Positions 52,401 to 63,600 of a DNA stretch of 64,000 nt are shown here, one piece after another. The notes beneath the pieces were generated by a model, which searched no databases, had not been told where the DNA came from, and was given only the letters and a program-made list of their open reading frames with translations. Source of the DNA: Branchiostoma floridae (taxonomy: Eukaryota > Chordata > Leptocardii > Amphioxiformes > Branchiostomatidae); contig NC_049997.1 of NCBI RefSeq assembly GCF_000003815.2, positions 6,537,204-6,601,203 of the forward strand, written 5' to 3'. Made by a program: the position numbers and the translations under genes. Every line of letters begins with the position of its first letter. Within the stretch, counting starts at the first letter, position 1.

Positions 52401-54470
52401 ACAGCAAACTGTCTTACATATGCATGTTGGAACAGGTTCGCTCCAAGTTTGGTCTGCCTGACACGTCACAGTAAAGGCTCCTAACAAGTAGTACCCCTGG
52501 TTACAGCCGAACGTCGCCTCGTCTCTGTAGTAGTAGTTCACTCCGGCAGGACTCAGCGTTCCGTTACCTGGGGGAGCCAGCGTCGGGCATTGCACAACTG
52601 AAATGATAAACAAATGTTGATCACTCACTCACTCACTCACTCACTCACTCACTCGTCCCGTAGCTCATGTGGCCGTAGGGGCAGTAATGCTGTTCACTAG
52701 TGACTTCCAGCTCTGGCGATCATCTGCCAGCCTCGTCAGCTGGGCTGACGTCCTTCCAGTCCATTCTTTTAGGTCGTTTATCCATGTTCGGCGGGGGCGA
52801 CCCCTCGGCCGCGCTCCTTCCACTTTGCCTTGTAAGATTGTATTTGTCAAGCTTCCTTTTCGCCTACACGCATGTCCAAACCACTGAAGCTTCTTTCTTT
52901 TGACTAAAGATAAAAAGCTGGGTAGTGGTCCTGCCAGAGTGGTGATGCGTTCCTGGATATCTTTATTTGAAGTATGGGATGTCCAGTGGACTCCTAGTAA
53001 CCGCCTGTAGCAGTTCATCTCTAGAGCATTTATTCTCTTTTTTATGTCTGCGTTCAGTGTCCATGTCTCAGCACCATATAAAAATATTGACAAGACAAGA
53101 GAGCGTAGAAGACGAATTTTGGTCGGCATGGTAATATTTTTGCTAGACCAGATGTGTTTGAGCTTTGACAATGCAAGAGTAGACTTTGCAATTCTGACCT
53201 TCACTTCTCGGGCTGAACTGCCGTCCTCTGTCTGTAAGGAGCCGAGGTAGGTGAACTCCCCGACCTGCTCCAACTCTGTACCTCTTACTGTGACTTGTGT
53301 TCTAAAGCCTGGTGGACCCGATACTAGGCACATTGTCTTGTCGAGGCCCACCTCCATGCCATACCTCCTGCTCGTGGAGTCTAAGCTACTGAACTGTTCT
53401 TGCTGGTCTGCTGCTGAGCCATCTATCAAGTCTACGTCATCTGCAAACTGAAGGTGAGTTATGATGCGTCCTGCAAGCTTGACAGGAGACTCCTTTGGTG
53501 TGAGAGCCTCTCTCATTATGTTTTCTAGGAATATGTTACACAGTGTAGGCGACAAGAGACAGCCCTGGCGCACTCCCACTGAAGTAGGGAAACACTCACT
53601 GAACTCGCCAGCTGTCATGACTGTGTCAAAATATGTCAAGGAGAACAACTGACCAAAAGGGTGACAGATTTCAATGGCAGTCGACATTTCGTTAGCCTGG
53701 ATAAAGATTACACCATGTGATGCAAATTAGCACATATTTTGCATGATAAATGACGAAACGTAATGTGTTCACTATAACCGCTATCTGGATGCAGTCTTGA
53801 GGCAAACATCTAGCATGTTGTGAACAATTCAAACACAGTTCCCTGCTTTCTGGTTTCTGAAAAAAAATTTTATTTGGGGATTTGAGTTGTTTATTGATGG
53901 ACTATTGCAAGGACGAAGTTTTTTGTACCGTGTTCTGTCTGTGTGGAAAAATAAGACTTAACATTTAATTTTAATGTTCCTAGATATTTGAAAAAAATGT
54001 CTTACATCGACATGTTGGAACAGGGTTGCTCCAATTCCGGTTTGCCTGGCATCTCGCACCGGAGGCTCCTTCCAGCACGAACTTCTGGTTACAGGTGAAC
54101 GTCACCTCGTTATTGTAGGAGTTCAGTCCGGCAGGACTGAGCGTTCCGTTATCCGGAGGAGTCAGCGTCGGACATTTTGCAGCTGAAATGATAAAACAAA
54201 ATTTTGATCAAGTGCATCTATTCGTATCACCTGTTTGGCGGGAACGTGCTTGTGTTTTTAAGAAGAATTGTTTACTACATGTATCTTTGAAATGATAATG
54301 AAATGATAAATGAACTGAAATGATCAATGATAAATGGATCCTTCTGAATTACCTCTTCTGAGAATGGAAAGCAATGGCAGAACACAGGTATGGGTATATA
54401 TATATATATGATAAGCAATAGTATTAATAAGCAATAATATTGCTTATATATATATATAAGCAATGGCAGA

Positions 54471-54533
<63 letters not shown>

Positions 54534-54547
54534 AAGCAATAATATTG

Positions 54548-54581
<34 letters not shown>

Positions 54582-54602
54582 CAATGGCAGAACACAGGTA
54601 TG

Positions 54603-54652
<50 letters not shown>

Positions 54653-57535
54653 GTGACAAATATATATATATATCATAAGTGCCAAATACTTGCCTGAGCC
54701 TGCGCACACGGTGTATACAACCCTTGTTCCTGTCCTGTCACTCCTATAGGCGTTTGATGTAAAGGTTAGACTTTCTCGGTTGTTGTATATATATTTGTCG
54801 CACCGACCGTTTGCAGGTTTACAATCGTTAAGGCCGAAACTACTGTGCGTTGAAACGGAAATTGAGAAAGCCAAGTTCGCCAACTCGGCTACGCGGACGT
54901 TCGGGCGACAGCCGAGTACGTTGTTGATGTAGGGATCGGAGTTGTACACAGTCATACACCTGGAGAAAGCAACATGTTAAAGATGCCTCAGGGTTTGCTA
55001 ACACTTGCTCCGTTTGAGTATCTGTGCATCAACATTGCGTTTATGAAGATTAACAAATAGTAAAATACAACTTAGTCTCCTCAATTGGATAAAACAGAGA
55101 CTTACTTCGGATGTTTCTAGTGACATCCATCACTCTTCTTCAGTGTCACTAGAATGAACTAGTGACGCGCTGAAGAAGAGTGATGCATGTCATACACAGT
55201 TGTAGAGATTGAATCTTATTCGAAGAAAGTTGAACATTAATAGATATACTGCATACGCATATAACCATGCACAAATAGCCTTCTTTTCTAACATAAGACT
55301 TTAACACTTGAATAACAGTATACTGCTTCTGTACCACATGTATATCTCCAATACATGTTGTAAAGAACAGCATTTTTCGTTGAAATGTGACATCACCACA
55401 CCTTTTTTGGCTATGTAATGGGTAAAACGTAGATTAGTGATGATACAAATCGTATTTTGCATTTGAAATAAAATTCAACTGATATTCAAAACTGACATAT
55501 GTTCAAGACAAACTAACAGTATTTGTTTCTAATTCCTATACGGTAACCTCCGAACTTTTCAGCATCAGGATCCTTAACCGCGCACAATATGGCTGTTTAC
55601 ATGTCACAGAACCTACCAGTGCGCGCCCCAACCCTCAACTAGTGCGTGGTTCTCCCCAATGGCTATCAATGTTAAAAATGCCTATACCCAAGAAGAGAAA
55701 ACCAGATAGAATTTACTACCAGCGCTCAGTATGACTGTTGTAAATGTCACAGAACCTACCGGATTCTGCCGGGGTGGCTGTAACTCCCACCCTCGACAGC
55801 CCCGTCCTCCCCACAGCCAGTTGGTCTCCTTCCGTACCCTGCACAAAGGTTTCGGTAGTCCCAGCACCAGTTGGAATTGTTAGACAGACCGTGAGCCGGC
55901 AGCTTTGCCTCGATGACGAGGAAGTCTATCCCTCTATACTGCTGATCTGCGGTGCGGAGGACCTCAAAGTTGTGGTGTTCTGAGCCTGAGAAAAACGCAA
56001 CTTATACTGGTGTTAGGTCGTTTGACACTTAGATTAAACATGGCCTATTCCATGTTGTAAGTAAGACCTCTGTCTACATAATTTATATAATATATATGTA
56101 TGTATATTATGTTTACGTCAGCTATTCCTACCAGCCAAAGAAAGCCAGGTCTTGTCCATAATCTAGATTGTAAAGTTAAGTTTTAAAAACATCACTGCGT
56201 TACTAGTATATAAATTTGCTAACCACTCTGCTAGGGGCATAAACATCTGGAACTGCCTTTGAGTGTAAAAGTTCCCTTTAATTTTGAACGTAGGACACTA
56301 TCACATGCCCAGGCTATCGAAACAAAATGTTCCGCAACAACGGGACCGGTTGTCAACACCGTACCAAATCAAATACTGCAGAAATCTATTCACAGGCTTT
56401 TGGGTCTTAGCTGAACTATCTTCTGTTTATGTTAATTGAATATTTACATAAAAGTTTCCACTGTCTCGAGCTCGTATTTTTGAAGCAAAAACTTACCAGG
56501 TGCAGGTGGGGTGAAGAAATATGCTGGAAAAAGAGAGTTAAATTTGTCAGTTTATTTGAAATGTGTCCGTCGGTCTAATCATCTCTAAAAAAATCACCTA
56601 TCAAACCAAACAACTATCATTTAAAAACTTTGGATCTATTGACAACATTCGTCAAGGTGAGGGTCACTCAAAGATAATGCAGAAAGAATTGCAAGCAAAT
56701 ATGGCTTATTTCACTCCATATCTCTTTCCAAACAAAAATTAACTGATCAGAAATCACTCCTGTCCAAAATAGCAACAAAAAAAAGCCGTATTATAAAGAT
56801 TGAATTTGTGCAAAGTCAAATCACTCTGACCGTACCAGCTGGACCGTACCCAAGTTGACCTCTGTAGACTGTACATGAATTGTCAAACCATTTGATACCT
56901 ATTACATTTCGCTCAATATGTCAACATTATGTATCGTCAGACAGAGGCACTGTAGCGTCATTCTTAACGTTAAAAGTGTTTTTGATGTGGATAGTTCCTG
57001 ACAAGTTCTGATGTTTCTGTATCTGCAGAAAAGGAAGCTTAAGACATTAAACCACTGTTTTTTGCTGGATATTTGTATAAGAAAAGACTGAAAACTTCCT
57101 TACGTATGCATGTTGGAACAGGGTCGCTCCAAGTTTGGTCCGCCTGACACGTCACAGTAAAGGCTCCTAACAAGTAGTACCCCTGGTTACAGCCGAACGT
57201 GGCCTCGTCTCTGTAGTAGTAGTTCACTCCGGCAGGACTCAGCGTTCCGTTACCTGGGGGAGCCAGCGTCGGGCATTGTACAACTGAAATGACAAATATA
57301 TTCAGGATACCGTACTGTGTAAAGCTCCTGAACCAAGACGGGTAATTTGTGAACAGTAGTGAATCTTTCTTTGTGTAATAACTGACCAATCATTGTAAAC
57401 AAGTGGATGTTATTTTGTCACTCGATCCTTTTAATTGTGTTAACTAGTTAGAGGTTGAAATACTGACTGTAAAGAAAATGACAATTCAGCCTTTTCTAAA
57501 TGTGCTGCAAGAGTTTTTGATGTCAATGGCAATAA

Positions 57536-57609
<74 letters not shown>

Positions 57610-60600
57610 GTTGATCAAGTGCATTTTGTTAAAAACTTTGAAGGGGGAATAACTGACCATAGGGGCGACAGATTTCAATGGTATTCGTCATGCCAAGACA
57701 GAGACTACACAATGTGAAGTAGATTAGGGATTAATTTCCAAAATAAATGAGGAAAGTTTATATGTTCGCTATAACCGCTATTAGTACACTGTGACAGCTA
57801 TATATAGCATCGGGTTAATAGTTATCTTGTTGTCCTATAATGTGGACAATCTAAACACAGTTCCTTACTTCATTTGTTTCTTGTACATAGATCGCTCAAA
57901 CAATTAGACTCAAATCATGCAAATGATTAAACGATGGCAAAACGTGTCTAATTACTAAAAAAAATAACATCTAGTAATTACTTACATCGACATGTTGGAA
58001 CAGGGTGACTCCAATTCCGACTAGCCTGGCACCTCGCACCAGACGCTCCTTCCAACACGAACTTCTGGTTACAGGCGAACGTCACCTCGTTGTTGTAGGA
58101 GTTCTCTCCGGTAGGGCTCAGCGTTCCGTTATCTGGGGGAGTCAGCGTCGGACATTTTGCGGCTGAAATGATAATTATAAAGTGTTTATCAAGTGCATTT
58201 TTATCGTATCACCTGTTTAGCGGGAACCATATGTTTTAAGAAGAGTTGTTTTCTCTCTTGTTCAATTTCTCCTTCTTAAGCCGCACACAGAATGAGTAAG
58301 ACGAGAAGGGCAATAAATCAACACAGGTATAGGTTAGGCATTTAGTCATACATTAATTGATTTTATCAAGGCAGCCAAGTGTTACCAATAGGCTACCATT
58401 TCTTAACAGTCGGTAGTGCCAGAACTTACCAGAACCTGCACACACGGTGTATACAATGTGGGTTCCGGACCTGTCCCCTCTATAGGAATTTCCTGTGTAG
58501 GGCAGACTAGTCCGTTCGCTGCTCTCGACTATATAACGTCTGCAGCGATAGGAACTACAGGCGTTAAAGCCGAAACTACTTGACGTTGAAACGGATGTTG
58601 AGAAGGCCAAGTTCGCCACCTCAGCTACGCCGGTGTTCGGCCGACAGCCGAGTACGTCGTTGATGTAGGGGTCGGAGTTATACACAGTCACACACCTGGA
58701 GAAAAGAAACATTTTAGAGGCATCGCAACGGGAACTAATACTCGGTTCATCTGAGTACCAGGGCATAGCACCATATCCGTCACTTTACTCACACTAAAGA
58801 CAATATTGAGCACGTTGTGTCACTAGATCTATAGTCAGATCAACTATTCAAGGATGAACAGTGATTTCCATACTTTAGGTTGAGTAAAGGTTAACATTGC
58901 CTTTATGAAGGTTAGACATCAAATATTAGAATAAACCTCAGTCTTATCAACTAGATAAAAACGGAGAGTTACTTCGGACGTTTCGAGTGACACCCATCAC
59001 TCTTCTTGGCAGTTCATTCTAGTGACGCTGAAGGAGAGTGATGGATGTCATACCCAGTTGTAGAGCTTGAATCTTATTTGAAGAAAGTTGAACATAAGGT
59101 ATTTCACCTGGCTAAATTGGCATTTTGACCTTCCATTGTTTTCTCATTATTGAATTAATAAAGAATGGAGCCTCAACGAATTCTGATAGATGGGCATGAA
59201 AGAATTACAGATTTGATTTTTTTGGCCATATGGATGACGTCATCAGGTTTTATTGCACTTAATATTATTTTACTATGAGAAAATACAGCACTTTGGTACA
59301 TACCACTGCAATGAAACTATGTTTTTCTTGCGCATAATGATGAAAGCTACAAACTCACGGTTGCGCAAATTGATATCTTCTAATGATCTTTAGTAATTAG
59401 AAACTTATTGTTTTCATGTAATTAAAACATCATTTTCTAATACATGTAATTACAGATCAGTAGAAGATTTGCGCAAAGAGATGAAAGGCCCAGAGGCGTG
59501 TACAGTGGAGGGCGATCATCGGTGACCTATGCTACGACCAGGGAAAAGGGCCCAAGTAAAGTAAAGTAAAGTAAAGTAAAGTAAGTACATATCACAGAAC
59601 CTACCGGTTCCCTTGAGAACCCTCAATCGTTGCTTGTCTCTCCCCACAGCCCGTTGGTCTCCTTCCGTACCCTGCACAGAGGTTCCGGTAGTCCCAGCAC
59701 CAGTCGGAGTTGTTAGACAGACCGTTAGCCGGCAGCTTCGCCTCGATGACGAGGAAGTCGACCCCTTCATACTGCTGGTCGGCAGTACGAAGGACCTTGA
59801 AGTTGTGGTATCCTGAAGATGAGAAACAACGCAACTTAAACTGGTGTAACTGTAAGGACGTTTGACACAAATAAAACATATACATAATATGTACATAATT
59901 ATGTATATACACATATTTAATCTATGTATGATGTATCTGATGTAATTATAGTGTGATTTTTTTGTAATCTTTCTGGCATGTCCGTTATGTGATATTGTAT
60001 TGACATATTTTACTAGTATGTGGAGGACCACAGGAAGGATCATCTAAGCTAACAGAAGCTAATTGTGGATCCAAATAAAGTCAAAGTCAAAACAAGTCCT
60101 ATTCCATGTCGCTAGTAAGATCTCTATTTATATAATTTATATCCTATTATGTTTACACATACATTTTAATTATTTCTACCAGCCAAACAAATTCGGGTCT
60201 TATCCATAATCTACTAGTAGTTTGTAGGTTTTAAAAACATCACTGCATTTGCAAACCACGCCGCTAGGGGTATATAGTGTTTTGCATGTCTTTCCAGTAC
60301 AAAAGTTGCTTTACCGAAATTGTGAATGTAGGCCGCTATGACATACCCAAAGTACCAAACAGCACGTTCCACAACTAAGGACAAGTTGTCAACACCAACA
60401 AAATTAAATACCGTACAAATCTATTGACAGGCTCTTGCGTCTTTAACTGCATATTTACGTTTTTTTCGTATTTCTACTTTACAGAAAAACTCGTATTTAC
60501 GAAGTAAAAACTTACCAGGTGAAGGTGTAGTGAAAAAATATGCTGAAAGAAAAGAGTTAAGTTTGTCAGTATATTTTACTTGTGTCCGTTGGTCTTATCA

Positions 60601-63600
60601 TCTCTAAGATCATCTATCAAATTAAACACAAACAACTATCATTTACCAACTCTTGATTTATTGACAATAATCCTAAACATTAAGGTCATCCAACTGTAAA
60701 GTAGAAAGGCAAGATTACAAAGATGGCCTATTCCCCTCCATACTGATATCTCATTCAGGACAAAACCCAACTGTTCAAAATCACCCACGTGAAAAATGAA
60801 ACATTTCAAAATTGCTCGCGCTTAAGGTAAATTACTGCAAAGTCACACCACTATGAATTGGACCTTTCCCAATTTTACCCCTATACAAAATGGTGAAAGA
60901 GAGAGGAGAAAATGGAGACATGAACATTTTGCTCAGTATTCCAATTTCATATCTTAAAACAGAGGCACTGTAACATAATTCCATAACGTTGAAAATTTTC
61001 TATATTTGTTTATGACAAGTTCTTATAGAGTTGTTCATACGTGAACTTTTGCAAATGACTGTGTCTATACCACCGTGTTCTTTCTGCAGAAAACAAGATT
61101 TAACTCAGTGTTCCAAGATATTTGTACAAACTGTCTTACGTATGCATGTTGGAACAGGGTCGCTCCAAGTTTGGTCCGCCTGACACGTCACAGTAAAGGC
61201 TCCTAACAAGTAGTACCCCTGGTTACAGCCGAACGTCGCCTCGTCTCTGTAGTAGGACACTCCGGTAGGACTCAGGGTACCGTTACCTGGGGGATCCAGC
61301 GTCGGGCATTGCACAACTGAAATGATGAATAAATGTTGATCAAGTGCATTTTGTTAAAATCTTTCAAGGGGTATAACTGCCCAAAGGGATGACAGATTTT
61401 AATAGTATTTGGCATGCTATTAGCCTGGATAGAGATTACACCATGTGATGCAAATTAGCACATATTTTGCATAATAAATGACAAAAATTGATGTGTTCAC
61501 TATAATTGCTATCTGGATGCAGTCTTGAGGCAAACATCTGGCATGTTGTAAACGATTCAAACACAGTTGAATGTTTCTGAAAAATTCTTATTTGAGTTGT
61601 TTTTGCGTGGACTATTGTAAGGACGCCAGTTATTTTCTGTACCTTGTTCTGTGGGAAAAATAAGTCTTAAAATCTAATCTTAGTAAAGTCTCAAGTCTCC
61701 AAGTCATAGATATTTGAAAAGAAAAATATCTTACATCGACATGTTGGAACAGGGTTGCTCCAATTCCGGTTAGCCTGGCACCTCGCACCAGACGCTCCTT
61801 CCAACACGAACTTCTGGTTACAGGTGAACGTCACCTCGTCATTGTAGGAGTTCAGTCCGACAGGACTTAAGGTTCCGTTATCCGGGGGAGCCAGCATTGG
61901 ACACGGGGCAGCTGAAATTGCAAACAAGTGTTGATCAAGTGTGTGATTGTTAACCCTATTCAGACGCCGCGGAGGAGGGGTGGTACTGTTGGGGGACAGC
62001 AAGAAAATTTCGTCTCAAATAACGCCAGGTGAGGTTTCCTAAAATTAGTTGAAGACATTTTCACAAATTTTGAAAAAAATCCCATTTTTTGTGTTTTCAT
62101 TGTAAACGTTTGGGCCGGGCCCAGGTTTGGAAATGTATTGTAGGCTTAACCGGTGCTTTACGGTTGTTGATGGCTGTTTGTTTGTTTGTTTGTTTGTTTA
62201 TTGAGATCTCCATTAGACTTGACAATTTTTCTCCTAAACTCTGTATGTGTATGTGTTATCAACTACATGATGTGAGTGACTGAACAATCATAAGTGTGCC
62301 AAGTACTTACATGAACCTGCACACACGGTGTATACAATGTGGGTCCCAGACCTGTCCCCTCTGTAGGAGTTTCCTGTTTGGTACAGACCGACATTGCTGT
62401 TGACTATATAACGGTGGCAGCGGCCGGCGCCACAGGCGTTAAAGCCGAAACTACTTGACGTTGAAACGGGTGTTGAGAAGGCCAAGTTCGCCAACTCAGC
62501 TACGCGGACGTTCGGGCGACAGCCAAGTGCGTCGTTGATGTAGGGATCGGAGTTATACACAGTAACACACCTGGAGAAAAGAAACATTTTAGAGACATCG
62601 CAAAGGATGCTGACACTTGCCCCGTTTGATCATGAATGCCTGTGCATAGCACCATATCCGCCACTTTACACACACTTAAGACATTATTTAGCACAAAGTC
62701 AAAGTTATACTATGACATGTTCATCCATTACGCCTTTGCACCTCGTACAAACGTGTCTCTCTTGCTCCAGAGTTCACAAACTCACAAATCAAATAAGCAT
62801 TTAAGTCCTTCTATGAGGAAAATTGGAACTAAAGAATGTCCTTATCATTCGGGCAAAGCATTTTTCGTGACTTAGTGTAGATGATGATATAATATAGATC
62901 TCATTTAGCATGTACAAAAGATGAGCCATTGGCATTCATAACTGTCCACATGACGAACATTTTTTCTAATCAAGTCCTATACTTCAGAACATATCAGCAG
63001 GCACTGATCAGAAACAGTGCACAGAATAGCTATTCTAAATGTCACAGAGCCTACCGGATCGCTTCAGAACCCTCAACCGTTGCTTGTCTCTCCCCACAGC
63101 CCGTTGGTCTCCTTCCGTACCCTGCACAGAGGTTCCGGTAGTCCCAGCACCAGTCGGAGTTGTTAGACAGACCGTTAGCCGGCAGTTTGGCCTCGATGAC
63201 GAGGAAGTCGACCCCTTCATACTGCTGGTCGGCAGTACGAAGGACCTTGAAGTTGTGGTATCCTGAAGATGAGAAAAACTGGTGTAAGGATATTTCACAC
63301 AAATAAAACATGTACATATCCATATATACATATTTAATCTACATATGTATGATGTATCTGATGTAATTTTAGTGTCTTTCTGGCATGTCCGTTATGTGTA
63401 TATTTTACTAGTATGTGGAGGACCAAAGGAAGGATCATCTAAGCTAACAGAAGCTAATTGTGGATCCAAATAAAGTCAAAGTCAAAACATGTCCTATTCC
63501 AAGTCGCAAGTAAGACCTCAATTACTTTATATCCTATTATGTTGACACATACATTTTAATTATTTCTACCAGCCAAACAAATTCAGCTCTTATCCATAAT

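Noticed and set aside
54395-54678. Long Tyr/Ile repeat frames on both strands
   Set aside because: Translation of (TA)n microsatellite.
57541-57605. Ser/Leu-repeat protein
   Set aside because: Frame through (CT)n microsatellite.
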